Shown: positions 1 through 12,141 of the stretch, piece after piece
How positions within the stretch are numbered: position 1 is the first letter of the stretch
Layout of the letters: every line of letters starts with the position of its first letter
Source: Agapetus fuscipes
Lineage: Eukaryota > Arthropoda > Insecta > Trichoptera > Glossosomatidae
NCBI GenBank assembly: GCA_951799405.1
Contig: OX637332.1
Span: 7,569,001-7,633,000, forward strand
Direction: 5' to 3'
Length of the DNA stretch: 64,000 bases
Notes under the pieces: model-generated
Told to the model about the DNA's origin: nothing
Databases searched by the model: none
What the model saw: only the letters and a program-made list of their open reading frames with translations
Made by a program: the position numbers and the translations under genes

Positions 1-238
1 TGTGCACATGTGACATTAAATACATAGGTATATAATATAATATGTACACAGGCTAACATTCTTACATTATATGTTCATGGTGTTCCACATCTTTGAAACC
101 TCGATTTAAATTAGAATTAAATTGTTTCAAGATAGAGAATCGAGGACAAAAGGAATACAATCAAAATCTCTATATGTATTGCGAGTATTTGTCTGAGAAA
201 GCAATTTTGTTCATGAATTCCTACAAAGTTCAATTATA

Positions 239-490
239 CTGTAACTGTAACTCTGTCACCATTCCGCTAAGGGTGGCCAGAGTCTCGCAGATTTGACTAA
301 AAAATTTCCTATCCTTGCATACCTCTTATACCCCTTTCAATTCATTTGTATCCATCACCTTTTTCATACATTTCCTTCTCTTAACTTCGCTTTGTATATC
401 CCATTCTTTCACAATTTTACCAATCTGAACCAGACCTTCTACATTTCCTCTGTATATACACTTTGAAAATCTTTCATCATCCATTCTTTA
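239..490 (-). mobile_element. LINE-B (RTE-like) 3' fragment
   Basis: The minus strand reads MDDERFSKCIYRGNV to KRRKCMKKVMD, a damaged RT C-terminal tail, then TCTGGCCACCCTTAGCGGAA and tandem TTACAG. It lacks the longer UTR of LINE-A. The frame breaks before the final residues. Confidence 0.75.
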
Positions 491-1079
491 TACATATCCA
501 AATAAGTTTAGTATATTAATATCTCACTGAGTCAAATGCAATTTATGCTTCACATTTTAGTGTGCAAGTCTCATCGCTTGTGCCCGAATGAATGATATGG
601 GCGTGGAAGCATAGGTATATATTTTCAGAATTAGGGGGCTAGCCTTATATCTGCTTAATTTCATGTGAGGACTACCTTCCTTGGGAAGAAGTAGGTTGTG
701 AAGGCTCAGTAAGCCTTGCTGGTACTATGACTTTGCTATGAACAAAATACTTACTGCAAATAATGTCAAACATCAATACATAAAATCCGAATCATTATGT
801 CAACATATTTCGCTACAATTTATATTACAAAAAGAAATATTAAGATTATACCTTAATTTTATGTGACTATCTCGAAAACTTTTAATATAATTGAAATATG
901 ATAAAGTAAAAGAAGGACGCACTAAATTTTAATCTTACATCCTTATTCATTTTTACAACTCAGATTATATATCAAAGTGTGCCTTTAATTTAAAATTCCA
1001 ATGAAAAAAAAATCAGTTCAAGGATAATTGTAATGAATACAGTAGAGGTTATAATGGAAAAGATTGACTAAGAAGGAAG
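491..1079. other. no recognised feature
   Basis: AT-rich. A weak SINE-A-like scrap (GTGAAGGCTCAGTAAGCC) lies at about 698-720; otherwise nothing is supported. Confidence 0.5.
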
Positions 1080-1800
1080 TTTAGGTACACATTTCGTGAT
1101 TCATTATGTTTTCTCTAATAAATTAATTGTTGACTCAGATTTGTAATGAATAAAGTAAAAGTAATAAGAAACAGATTGAAAAGAAGAAAGTAGAGGCGTC
1201 TTTTTGTGATCTTATTAATGCATTCTCCAAGAAAGGAATGGTCGATTTGGGATGATAATCAAGAGAATAAAAATAATAAATGAGAGATTGGAGAAAAATA
1301 GTGTTAAGGTATGCTTTGTGTGATTTTATTAATCCATCCTCCACGAAAAGAATTTTCAATTCAAGAATGTTAATAAATACATAGAATAAAAGTAACAAGG
1401 AATAGATTAAATCAGAAGAGAGTGTAGGTATGGTTTGCATGATCTTATTCACGCATTTTCCAAAAAAAGGAATATTAACGATTCAAAGATGAAAATTAAT
1501 ACGGTTAAAGTATTGTCATGAATAGAGTAAAAGCAAAAAATAATACATAGAAGCACAAGAGAGTCTAGGTATGCTTTGCGTGATCTTATTAATGCATTAT
1601 CCAAAAAAGGAATTGACGATTCAAGGATGCTAATGAATAGAGTTTAAGTAATAAGGAATATATTGAATAAGAAGATAATGTAGGTATGCTTTGCGTGATC
1701 TTATTATATGCATTCTCCGAGAAAGGAATTAACGATTCAAGGATGCTAATGAATAGAGTAAAAGTAATAAGGAAGAGATTGAGAGTAACGCTGCGTATCT
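1080..1800. repeat. tandem array, period about 115-140 bp
   Basis: Five or six diverged units, each starting near GTAGGTATGCTTTGCGTGAT followed by CTTATTAATGCATTCTCC and AAAGGAAT. Unit starts are near 1190, 1305, 1423, 1565 and 1680, with a poorer one near 1082. Minus-strand frames through it are incidental. Confidence 0.8.
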
Positions 1801-2045
1801 GAGTAATGGAGCTTATATTCATAGTGATTATACGATTATTAAATAATTACTAAGTACTGCCCACTGCTCAGCACAGCAGAGTAAAAATTGTTAATGAATA
1901 ATACAACTGTGACTAAGAGCATTACTAATAATAATTATTAATAATCGTTGGATCAGATTACATCCGAGAATTTATTTCAAAATATTATGTTATAGTCTAT
2001 TCTTGTAACATATCGAATTTTTATTTGAAAAGTACTTACTAAATA

Positions 2046-2160
2046 TCTATAATCTAAGCCCACAAACAAACACGTGTAGTTCGCGCTTACAAATGCCGAA
2101 TGTGTACTTACAAATAAAATCCAAACCTCAAATGAACATAAGCCCTACAACTTTTTACCC
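2046..2160 (-). repeat. LINE-A 3' UTR fragment
   Basis: Contains the TCTATAATCTAAG tail, ACACGTGTAGTTCGCGCTTA and CAAATGAACATAAGCCC. The half toward the RT end is lost and a short stretch near the tail is deleted. Confidence 0.75.
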
Positions 2161-2274
2161 GAATTACATTATTCATCATCGTCTTCAGTCGCAATTCCGA
2201 AACATACGAAATTCAGACATCACATGAGTCGTATAGAATCAAGACTGCTTTGGATTGTTTTTCCAAATTGAAGT

Positions 2275-2478
2275 CTATCTATAAACTATAAACACGTGTA
2301 AGTTCGCGCTTACAAATGTAGAATGCGTACTTACAAATTAAAACCAAATCTCAAATGAACATAAACCCGGCAACTTTTGCTGACCTTCCCTGGGACAGGC
2401 GTGACATTGGCAAAGTGAAACATTTCTTACAGTATGGGTGGTCCGCCTCATCCCAACCCATAACTTATAAGTCCAGGA
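2275..2478 (-). repeat. LINE-A 3' UTR copy
   Basis: Runs from a degenerate tail to CATAACTTATAAGTCCAGG. Diagnostic pieces are AAGTTCGCGCTTACAAATG and GTGACATTGGCAAAGTGAAA. The tail-proximal 40 bp are missing. Confidence 0.78.
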
Positions 2479-2607
2479 ATATAAAAAGTAAATGTAAAAA
2501 ATAAAATAAAACGTTTTCTGTGTTTCCATGAATTTACTTAATTTAAGGAAGAAATAATACTTTTCCGCTTCTTATTTCATACGACTCATATCTAGTTCAC
2601 ATACATT

Positions 2608-2820
2608 ATGCTGTACAAACTTGGTTCACTTTTGCTAATGCACTTGGTTTCAGGGAAAAGCGGCAGGAGCTGCAAAGTCTATGTTCATGTGAGGTTTGGT
2701 TTACTTTGTATGTACACATGCAGCATGTGTAAGCGCAAACTCACATGTGCCTGCTTTTGGGCATGCATTAAATGTGAGCCTTAAATGCCAATATATTTTT
2801 GCTACTTAGATTTTCTAGAT
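2608..2820 (+). repeat. LINE-A 3' UTR copy, diverged
   Basis: From ATGCTGTACAAACTTGG to the tail GCTACTTAGATTTTC. Retains GCAGCATGTGTAAGCGCAAA and GGGCATGCATTAAATG. Confidence 0.72.
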
Positions 2821-3012
2821 ACATTATTGTCTCGTAGGTATACGTAGCTGCCCACAAAAAGTGGAAAATTTGAAAAATTTACACTTAAACCACTGCCAGA
2901 CCTTTCTCAGGGAAAGCAGAATAGCTTTTATCGGTTGTATTCATGTGAGGTTTTTGTAGAACATATTCGGTAGGCGAAAGTATTTTAAAGTGTGTGCTTG
3001 TGTTCATTTATA

Positions 3013-3200
3013 ATTTCAGTTTGTAACATTCAAGATTCATATCTAATGCATGACCAAAAGCAAACACGTTTAAGTTACGTGGATACAAACAAACTAAAAA
3101 CCCAAATATCATATGAACAGAAATCCTGCAACTCCTGCAGCCCTTCCTTGAAATAGAGGTGGTATTGGCCAAGTGAACCGATTTTAACACTGGTCAACCT
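3013..3200 (-). repeat. LINE-A 3' UTR copy, diverged
   Basis: Recognised by ACACGTTTAAGTTACG, CATATGAACAGAAATCCTGC and a GTGACATTGGC-like GTGGTATTGGCCAAGTGAA. No clear terminal tail. Confidence 0.65.
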
Positions 3201-4306
3201 TTTAACAATGTATAATTAAGCGAAAATATTATAGTTTTATCGTTCCTTTTTTTTAGTAAAGAATCATATTTCAAGTTAATTTCAATGTTATGTAAAATAA
3301 AACTTAATATTTTTTTACACATGATAAATAATTAATATATTGTGTTATTTCACTGTGTGAACCACCAAACCCTAGAAAATATATTTGAAATTAATCTTTG
3401 AAGTTATGGATCAACCCTATCGCTAAGGGTTGGTTTTAACAGCAACATTTTTTTAAATATTCCATAAAGGCACTTAGTACATTCATGTTCCATACGGTAA
3501 ACCCACAAAGGGCGCTTATTTGCATTTTTATTTTGGAGTTAGCAAAGCAAAACAGAATCGCTAATAAACACAACAATAAATTAATTTGGTGTTACCTCAG
3601 TTCTTGGCATGTGGAAGGCAGGATACAACACGCCGGTGTATAATATTACAATTTTCAACTATAATATATCGAGTCAAAAACAATGCCCTCTTCCGAGTAG
3701 GTACCCACGAAGCACTCACGTCCGCTCCAAACTGACTGCCATGCAATAAAAACGCTGTTCCAAAAAACTTAATCACTAAAAACTCGCGATACTAAATAAT
3801 ATAATAGCTCTCCGACAAAACAAGAGTGTAATAAAAAAATATAAAGCCACAGTACATTTTTTTTTTCAAACAATTCCAACGCGGTTTTCACATGCCCAGA
3901 GTCGTAAAATTTTTATGTCTTTTTTCGCAATGGCGAGTCTACTCAAAAATCAAAAATATTTCAGTATTAACACATATATTTATTTACAAGGTTCTTGGTT
4001 TCTTATTATAAAAGGCAGCTATTTTTAGTCACTTGTGTTTTTATCACATTTCTTTTCAGAGTTTTTGAGTCGAGTAAATAGATCGCGGAGTAGTGTTTCA
4101 GGTTTTTGGTGAGACCGGCATGCTAGACGTCTGCACTCCACGAGCGACAACTCGCATCTGATTCTGATCGCATTTTGTACCGGCGCGATGCAATGTGGTG
4201 ATATAAAAACAGTAGGTATACAGGTCCGCGCCGGTGATAGGGTTCCACAAAAAAACCCCGAAAAACAAGGGTTTTTATTCAATGCAGCAAATCATCATCC
4301 ACATTT
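3201..4306. other. no recognised feature
   Basis: AT-rich non-coding sequence with a GC-richer patch at 4080-4240 holding the inverted pair ACCGGCGCG and CGCGCCGGT. A frame at 4025-4282 lacks coding signs. Confidence 0.5.
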
Positions 4307-4520
4307 TCTATAATCTAAGTTGCAAACATATGGGTGCTAACATTTAAGAGTCAATTTATTCACATGCTCACAAACAGGCAAATACTGCGTATAGGACTTA
4401 CAAAATAACCCCGAACCATGAATGAACATAAGCCCTACAACTCTTGCCGCCGTTTTTTGAAATAGCGAAATATTTTTCATAGTTTTGGTGATCAGCCTCA
4501 TACCAACCTACAAGTCAAGC
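4307..4520 (-). repeat. LINE-A 3' UTR copy, diverged
   Basis: Begins with TATAATCTAAGTTGCAAAC and ends ACCTACAAGTCAAGC. The middle has AATGAACATAAGCCCTAC. Confidence 0.75.
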
Positions 4521-5072
4521 AAAAGTTGAGAAGATAATGTTGATTGTTTTGTCAAATGGAAAACCTCTTTTTTATTGTGTGTCTGTGTGTGTGGTTTTAA
4601 TTGTGTGAGTGTGTCTCTTGATGTTGGTGTTTGCATAATTGTACTAGTGTTTGTTCGAAGATTCTGGCAAAATCTTACATTTTTCAGTTCGCAATGTTTC
4701 GAGAATCGTCCAAAAACAAAAGCAGAAACCAGAATTTTCGTCGACATAACGGGGTCCGTGCATTCAAGATATCCCTCGGCTATGTGATGTCAAAGATGTA
4801 AAAAAAATTATTGCCGATAAGTTTCTAGTTTTTTTTTTAAATTAAGTGTACATATAGGATTTTATTTGTAGCGTTGATGCTAACAAGAGATCTTGTTTAT
4901 TTCATTTTGAATACAAATTCAATGCAATGACCACGCAATGACTTTCTCAGGGAAAATTGCAATACGTAATGTACTGAATTTAGCATAACTGTTGACTTAA
5001 CACGTTTCAGAGTGCTGTGAACTAGAAAACATCCCTGAATATTGGGGATCTAATTATTATTATATCTAGTGA

Positions 5073-5318
5073 TCTTTGACTTACAGGTTGGTATGAGGCT
5101 GACCACCCATGCTGTAAACAATGTCTCACTTTGCCAATGTCTCCTTGTTTCAGGAAAGATTGGCAAAAGTTGCATGGATTATGTTCAGTTGAGGTTTAAA
5201 TTTAAATTTGTAAGTACACATGAAACATTCATAAGCGTGAACTTACGCGTGTCTTTTTGTGGGCATGCATTTATTTTGAATCTCAAATGTGCTTTGCAAC
5301 ATAGGTAGATTATAGATA
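5073..5318 (+). repeat. LINE-A 3' UTR copy
   Basis: CTTTGACTTACAGGTTGGTA through TTTGCCAATGTC and GCAACATAGGTAGATTATAG. Near full length for the block. Confidence 0.8.
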
Positions 5319-6632
5319 GTAAATTGTGGGTGACGTTACATGGTGAGGGATTATCGATAGTTCCAAGTTTATTGATTTGTAAAATATAGTATAAAATAAG
5401 TACCTACTACCTACATACATTTACAGTGTTGAAGCTCGTAAGAGATCTTGTTTATTTCTTAGAAATTGAATAAAAATTCAATGTGGGGAATTTCGAAATC
5501 GCTGTGACATCATCACTCTCCCGCCGGCGCTTACGCCGCACTCACAAATTAGAATAAATTAGCCCACATACAAAAAACAACACAGGCGGCTATCTAGAAT
5601 TATGTATTTATCATTATCACCAACTGGCAATGAAAAAAAGCAGTAGATGATTCAACGCTCGAAATATTTCACGCGAGTCCTAATTAAGAGGTAATCGTAC
5701 GGATAAGTTTATAAGTGCATTGCCCTTCAAAACGAATTTGCATATGGACCGGTTGCATTTAATTTCTGTCCAAAATTAACGATGCTTCCATCAATTGCCG
5801 AGATAATAAATTTGTTATTTTGTATCTAAATTGATACAATCAAATACGCATACTTTATCTATTTAAATAATAACGTAAAAAGTTTTTTCTAGACTATAAT
5901 CTATAATCTTAGTTGCAAAGATACTCGTATATAGGTAACATTTAAGATCTCCGACACGTTTTTGCGCTTACTTATGTTCGTAATCCGTCAACTCTTGGCG
6001 ACCTTTCCTGAAACAGGAGTGCTGTTGGTGAAAGTGAGATAATTTTAACAGCATGGATGACCAGCTTCATACCACCCAGCAGTTTGTCTCAGTAAAGTTA
6101 CTTTTATTTTATTTACTGGGCTTACCAATGGCCGGTAATCAAAGATCACAGAAAGTGGGTCTTGCTTGATCTTGAGTTTGTTTTATACACTGTATTTAGG
6201 CCTGTATATTAGAATATACAGGGCCAAGCTCGCAAACGGCTCTGGATGTGTGATTATCACGAAAACAGTGTTCACCGAATAAATCATTCTAATATTATTA
6301 TGATTTTTAATATCTTATGTAGAAGCAGCTGCCTCCGGATGCCCAAATGAGAATATGTTTGGGCAATAAGCTCATTATGCTACTAGTGGAAAGAAAAGCG
6401 AGAATTTACATAACATGCCTCATAATCCATAACCATAATGAGTTACGAAGTCAAATCAAAAGAAGAAACTTGATAGAATAAAACCTCACGTTTCTAGAAC
6501 ATCACTAATGAAAAATTATTGCTTTGCCAAAACAGTCAGAACTTTTAAAGATATGCTACGAGTACCCAAAAATGAAACATTAAAAACTTTATATCGAAGT
6601 GTTGATCCTTTCTTATAATCTATCATTTGTAT
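5319..6632. other. no recognised gene (LINE-A at 5893-6080 within)
   Basis: Apart from the LINE-A copy listed, only AT-rich unique-looking sequence. Confidence 0.5.
5893..6080 (-). repeat. LINE-A 3' UTR copy, internal deletion
   Basis: Tail CTATAATCTATAATCTTAGT, then a gap, then CCTTTCCTGAAACAGGAGTG and a diverged start. The middle portion is deleted. Confidence 0.72.
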
Positions 6633-7075
6633 TGCTTGATTTATAGGTATGTATACATAAAGCTAATCCTCATGCTGTAAAAAACTTGGTTCACTTTTTC
6701 CAATGTCACGCCTGTTTTAGGGACGGTTGGCAAAATTTGAATGGTTTCTGTTCACTTGAGGTTTTGATTTTAATTAGTAGGCGCCCATGCCGTAAAAACT
6801 TGGTTCCCTTTTTCCAATGTCACGCCTGTTTCAGGGACGGTCGGAAAAATTTGGAAGGTTTCTTTTCACTTGTGGTTTCGATTTTAATTTGTAGGTACAC
6901 ATGCTGTAAAAACTTGGTTCCCTTTTTCCAATGTCACGCCTATTTCAGGGACGGTTGGCAAAATTTGTAAGGTTTCTCTTCACTTGTGGTTTTGATTTTA
7001 ATTTGTAGGCGCCCATGCAATATTTGTGAGCGCAAACTTAAACGTGTCTGCTTGTGGTTGTGAGCATGCATTTAA
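6633..7075 (+). repeat. LINE-A 3' UTR copy with triplicated interior
   Basis: A diverged copy in which the segment from CATGCTGTAAAA to the following CATGC is present three times: 6671-6785, 6786-6899 and 6900-7013 (115, 114 and 114 bp). Each unit has TTCCAATGTCACGCC and GGGACGGT. The rest of the block follows once. Confidence 0.85.
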
Positions 7076-7388
7076 TAGGAATATTTAATAAAAAATTCTA
7101 ATGTTTGCACATTCACCGAGTGAAAATTCATTTTTAATTTAATAATTAAAAAAACTTTTTTATTTACTTCCCAAAATGTATTTGTTCTAACCCTTGTATT
7201 TTAATTTTAAAAACTTCAGTTAGCCTCTGATGATGAACCGAGCAGGTTCGACAGCGCTTAGGCATTATAACTCATATGTGAAAATAAAAACTATGTGTTT
7301 TTTAAATAAAAAAAGTGGAATATTTAATGTTAACAAATATTTGATTGTTAGGTGTAACAAAGTTTTTGGTAATGTAAGGTTTTTTTTT

Positions 7389-7501
7389 TGTAAAAGCACA
7401 TTCAGCATGTGTAAACGCAAACTCACACGTCTCTGCCCGTGGGCGCGCATTGTGTATAAACTATAAATGTCAATATATTTTGCGGCTTGGATCTTAGATT
7501 A
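7389..7501 (+). repeat. LINE-A 3' UTR fragment
   Basis: Only the tail-proximal half: TTCAGCATGTGTAAACGCAA to ATCTTAGATTATA. The LINE-B fragment starts a few bases later. Confidence 0.72.
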
Positions 7502-7509
7502 TACCACAG

Positions 7510-7820
7510 CCTGCCAAAAGAATGTGATGAGATGGTTTGGGCATGTGGAAAGAATGAAAGATGATAGACTGACAAAGTATGTATACAAAGAAAGTGTGAA
7601 AGGAAAAAGAGGGAAGGGACGACCGAGAAAAGTATGGAGTGATCAGATTGAGGAGAGGGATATACAAAGTGAGCGTAAAAGAAGAAAATGCATGAAAAAG
7701 GTGATGGATATGAAGGAATTGAAAGAGGTATGTCAGGATAGGAAAAAATGGAGGCAACTCTGCAGAGGCTCTGGCCACCCCTAGCGGAATGGCGACAGAG
7801 TTACAGTTACAGTTACAGTT
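7510..7820 (+). mobile_element. LINE-B (RTE-like) 3' fragment
   Basis: The RT C-terminal tail is open to 7784: VMRWFGHVERMKDDRL, GKGRPRKVWSDQIEE, KRRKCMKKVMDM, ending CRGSGHP. The 3' end is only about 35 nt of GCGGAATGGCGACAG plus tandem GTTACA. A very short 3' UTR with a tandem tail is usual for RTE elements. Confidence 0.82.
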
Positions 7821-8987
7821 GCCTGATATTATTCTAATAATTTATCGTGTGCGTCCGGTAAGTTGAAATATCGTTGTAAAACACATTTGGTATCATTGCT
7901 AGAAAAGTATCTATTGGAGTCACTTATTACATAATTTTTATTGTTTATGCTAAAACAGATGTAAGTCAAACTTTATTCCAAGTATGGAGTATCCACAAAC
8001 TTTCATAATTGCCGTTTTGACCATCTGTTTCATGTTGGTAAGATTATTATGAAATATTTATTTTGCTTGCATGTGTAATGCCGTAGTCACTTACAGACGA
8101 TACAGACTATTTATTTTTACAGGTGAGGTTCATGGCCTCCTTTCTCACATTCATAATATACATACATTTTTTTTAAAGGAGATTGACTTATAAGTTGGTA
8201 TGAGACTGACCACCCATACTCTAAAAAATGTTGAACTTTGCAAATGTCACACCTGTTTCAAGAGAGTTCGGTAAAAGTTGAAGGGTTTACGTTCATTTGG
8301 GGTTTGGATTTGAATTTGTAAGTACGCATGCAGAATTTGTAAGCGCGAACTTACACGTGTCTGTTTGTGGGCATCCATTGAATATGTATTTTAAATGTAA
8401 ATATATCTTTGCAACTTAGATTATAGGTAACTTTTTTACGAAATTTTGGGAATTAATTTTTTTATGGATAAAAATTAAAACGTTGCCCTCAATTCAAAAC
8501 TAGTTTTTTTATGGCTATGTTTTTAAATAATTAAGCAAGTTCTGGTCTAATAATAACTTAATATATTTCGACTACAAGACGTCTTCCGTTTGCTTGTTGG
8601 CGCTTTGTATCCTGATGAAATAGCATTATCGTGTGTAACTCATTTATTTGTACAGGTAGTGGCTTCATATAGTCCATGTCCTCACTTTAAATCCTAAAAA
8701 TCGAAAGACCCTGCACAACTGCTACCATCAGATGGTCTTAATTGTAAACGATCCGATACCTCTACTTTCTTCAAGGCGGATAACATTTTACCATGAAAGG
8801 CTTTATTCAAATCAGTATGTGAGTAATAAAGGAGACCAAATTTGTAAGCTTGCCCATAAATCATACTTTCGTGAAATAGTGTAAGTTTGTAGCCATGGTA
8901 ATAGGTAGGTACCTATGTAAAAATAGAAGCATTTTTCTTTGACGTGTTCTAATACTTTAATTATAGTTTCACTTTTCTCAACGGTAT
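7821..8987. other. no recognised gene (LINE-A at 8182-8427 within)
   Basis: Flanks of the LINE-A copy hold no coding frame, RNA gene or clear repeat. Confidence 0.5.
8182..8427 (+). repeat. LINE-A 3' UTR copy
   Basis: Near complete block from ATTGACTTATAAGTTGG to GCAACTTAGATTATAGG. Confidence 0.82.
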
Positions 8988-9306
8988 AAGATAGAAGAAC
9001 GATTGAGAAACGTTATAAGAACGGTAAAAGAGCGGTAGGAAAACTGTAGAACAATGGTAGAAAAACGGTAAAAGAACGGTAGACGAACAGTATAAAAACA
9101 GTAAGAAAACGGTAGAAGAACGGTAGAAGAAAGGTTTAAGGACGATTAAAGAACGGTAGAAGAACGGTTTAAGAATGGTAAAAGAACGGTATATGAATGG
9201 TTTAAGAACAGTTAAAGAACGGTAGAATAACGGTATAAGAACGTTAGAAAAACGGTAGATGCACGGTAAAAGAATGGTAGAAGAACGGTGTAAAAACGGT
9301 AGAAGA
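8988..9306. repeat. 12-bp satellite (AACGGTAGAAGA)n
   Basis: About 26 degenerate units of AACGGTA[GA]AAGA with indels in places. It ends at the SINE-B fragment at 9306. Confidence 0.85.
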
Positions 9307-9402
9307 ATAATTTATTTGGTAAGCGCTGTTTTCGTGTGAATCTCACTTCAAGAGCCTTTTGCGAACTTGATCGTTGTTATAGAAAGCGCTTATTTTCAAG
9401 CA
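9306..9402 (-). mobile_element. SINE-B 3' fragment
   Basis: AATTTATTTGGTAAGCGCTG to AGAAAGCGCTTATTTTCAAG. It directly follows the 12-bp satellite. Confidence 0.75.
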
Positions 9403-9714
9403 ATATACAGACGCAACAGGTAGGTACCTATAAACAAACACTTTTAGAAAAAGTGTATTGCTTGCGTTCTTACAGAGTTTATCAAAAAGGAAAACAATGA
9501 ATTGATAGTGAAAAATGTACGAGTATATATTATGTAGGTATTTGTAAAAGTTCTTTCTCATTTGCTTAAATCCTGCCGGAAGAAGCGTGGAGTTATAATT
9601 CTAGGTAGAAGTGCTATCAAAATTCCGGTATTAAGCTGTAGTATTATTGGAATAGCAATTTTGGAATAAATAGGAAAAGCAAGAGATTTTTTGGATGCCT
9701 CACATCCTTAGTTT

Positions 9715-9945
9715 TTTTAAATATATTTGTGGGAAGGAATGCAGTCCACCAACATATTTTGCTTGGCCAGTTGTCTTCATACGAAAGCAGAAGCTTGTGT
9801 GCATGCAACGGCATCTGTTGAACCAGGGTCGAAGCTATGGTCAAGTGGGCTAGACGCAAGATTCTAACCAACGTTATCCGGTTCCAAATACGCTAGTCGA
9901 ACATGCGCCTCTACCCCTCGGCCATAACACCGTCTTTTTGGACAT
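9715..9945 (-). mobile_element. SINE-C copy
   Basis: Same body as 16313-16603 (complement of CCAACATATTTTGCTTGGCC and CATCTGTTGAACCAGGGTC) with a degenerate head (AACCAACGTTATCCGGTTCC). Confidence 0.72.
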
Positions 9946-10049
9946 AGTTTTGGGCATGGTTTTGAACATAGTTTTTCTTTGCTAAAAAAATATATTGGAA
10001 ACTAAAGTGTAAGTTTCAAAGGCGAACTGTAGGTACACTCAAATTATGC

Positions 10050-10130
10050 GATAGTATCACCTCCTGTGGTTGAACCATGGAACATCTAATTGGTAGTCAC
10101 GGCTGCTAACCACTAACTACCGGGCTTACA
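10050..10130 (-). mobile_element. tRNA-like SINE head, unassigned
   Basis: On the minus strand GCCCGGTAGTTAGTGGTTAG (A box-like) and CCATGGTTCAACCACAGG (B box-like), spaced about as in a tRNA. No body of the SINE families here follows. Confidence 0.45.
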
Positions 10131-10471
10131 CAGTTTTATGATTTTTTTGTATGCATCTATCCCTATCGATGGAGCAACGTATTGAATATAAATGAACGAT
10201 CGATAGGTGATATCATTTCGAAGCACTCTCCTGCGGTTCATAGAAAATCCAAATATCCTAAAGCGCGCATTGAGTAGAATTTCAAGTGGATTTCATCCGT
10301 TTTATTAACGACAAAAAAAAGTGTGAAATGTTCATTATAAAATGATTCAATGTATTGTTGTATAAAATATGCCTAGTTATTATTTGGTAGATTTTAGCAA
10401 GAAATAATTATAGCTGCTGAGCGTTTAAGCGCAGTATCCAAATTTTCGAAAGTGTGCGTGAAAAAAATCGT

Positions 10472-10706
10472 ATCTATCTATCTATAATCTAAGCGACAAG
10501 GATATGTTAACATTTAAGGCTCATATGAGATGCATGCCTACAGACAGGAACATGTCGGTTCGCGCCTTCACATACTGCATGTGTGCATACAAATAAAGAA
10601 AACCTTACATGGACATAAACCTGGCAACTCCTGCCGCCGTTCCCTGAACCGGGGTGGCATTTGCAAAAGTGAATCGATTTTTACAGCACGGGGTTGTCAG
10701 TCTCGT
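10472..10706 (-). repeat. LINE-A 3' UTR copy
   Basis: Tail of tandem TCTA units and TATAATCTAAGCGACAAGG, then CATGTCGGTTCGCG and GGACATAAACCTGGCAACTC. The RT-proximal end is diverged. Confidence 0.78.
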
Positions 10707-10822
10707 AAAAAACGAATTTGACCTGAGGTGGATTCAGATAAATTGATTAACATTCACTGAATAATAATATTGAAACTAAGTTTAATGTGTATTGAATATG
10801 TGTCAAAATAAATAAAATCAGA

Positions 10823-11095
10823 ATTGATGATGATGATGATGAGTTGATGATTTCTTTATAGCGCCGTTTCGTGATGTAGTCACTCCAAGAGCGCTGGTGC
10901 AAACGATGCCAGAAATTTGCTTGTCTTCAGTGCATTCCGGAACTTTCCATGGTCCTCTAGCTCTCTCACATGATGTGGCAGGTGGTTCCAGGCCAGAGGG
11001 CCAGCAACTGCAAATGCACGCTCTCCAAATATTGTGTTAACTCTTCTTATTGGTTCTTCAATCCTTGAGAATTGTGTTTTCTATTATTTTGAAGC
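10823..11095 (-). mobile_element. L2/CR1-like LINE 3' fragment
   Basis: About 66 codons are open, ending at 10880: RVNTIFGERAFAVAGPLAW, NHLPHHVRELEDHGKFRN, KTSKFLASF. The tail is tandem ATC at 10826-10842. Confidence 0.82.
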
Positions 11096-11315
11096 CCTGA
11101 CTAATCCGAAAACGGAACAGAGTGTAAGTTTTTCATCTAACGAAATATAAGCAGTTGTGGAAACCGGTGATATATTTCAGAAGATAAATTGAATGAAACC
11201 TAAATTAACATTTTATTATTTAAATAATTGCTAAATTAAAGTTATTTCAATGTTTAATAAAATATATTATTTAGATTTTGGGCAGTAACTTTGTGAAAGC
11301 ACATTTTAATTAATT

Positions 11316-11484
11316 AAAATACTTTTTTAACTTTGTTACAATTCACTTGAGTTTTATTTTTTAAAAAACACAACCAGTTTCTATTTACACCTGAAGATGG
11401 GAGGTACTGCTTCTCCCGAAACTGGTTGTGTTTTTTAAAAAATAAAACTCAAGTGAATTGTAACAAAGTTAAAAAAGTTTAATA
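11316..11484. mobile_element. foldback element with CTGAAGA...GAAAC core
   Basis: Arms of about 60 bp (AACTTTGTTACAATTCACTT and complement) flank a centre CTGAAGATGGGAGG...CTTCTCCCGAAAC at 11391-11422. The GGGAG/CTCCC stem between CTGANGA and GAAAC is the arrangement of a hammerhead-type core, as found in Penelope-like elements. Confidence 0.7.
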
Positions 11485-11516
11485 TAATGTTTGGGTGTAA
11501 AAATGGGTATAAAAAA

Positions 11517-11748
11517 GGTCGATAGCTCAATTGGTAGAATGCTTGCATTCTATACTGAGAGCAGCCTTCACAAGAAATGAGTACCAGCTCCCCCGGGAGC
11601 TGGGAAACCTCCACTTTAACTAAAAGTGTTTGGTTTGAGGCCGGCCCCATTACCCGTAAACATTAATAGGTCCCGAATTGCCACATGCGACCGCTTCGGG
11701 GATAACGCAGGCAAGAAGTTACACTATGTGTGTAGCTTAGTTGCGTTT
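11517..11748 (+). mobile_element. SINE-A, internally deleted
   Basis: tRNA-like head (GGTCGATAGCTCAATTGG) and the 3' part from AGCCTTCACAAGAAATGAG to AGCTTAGTTGCGTTT. The B-box region is deleted. Confidence 0.82.
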
Positions 11749-11984
11749 ATGATGCAATCTTTATCGGAGTAAGGGGATCATGGAGGGAAGCAGCACAAGA
11801 CAGAAAGTGCCTGATCATTGTGGGGCTGGAAGATTGAGACTTCAAGGCCTGTGAGTCGATATAAGAAGTAATCTACGAGTGTTAAGTAATCTGCGTTCTG
11901 ATATAGCGCGGATAACCAACTTGAGACAAGCGAACGGAAATTAACAAAAATATCGTGGAAATTTTGTTTTGCCTTTTTTTAAGG

Positions 11985-12047
11985 AACCCTCTGCGGGATA
12001 TTCCCTAGATTTAAGAGACTACTTTTTGTAATGCCGCAGAGGTGTTG
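11985..12047. repeat. short dispersed repeat, copy 1
   Basis: CTGCGGGATATTCCCTAG, TTAAGAGACT and AATGCCGCAGAGGTGTT are shared in order with 23995-24080. The second copy joins a SINE-B, so this may be an alternative SINE-B 3' end. Confidence 0.6.
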
Positions 12048-12141
12048 GTGATATGACAGTTGATGTCTTGATCAAGTTGCAGCGCCGCTAGCTGCGCAGT
12101 GTTGTTGTGTGTGTTACGTGAATGATAAAATCTATAATCTA

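Noticed and set aside
6686..6970. 94-codon frame with three similar segments
   Set aside because: Produced by the triplication of a LINE-A UTR segment whose unit is near a multiple of three.
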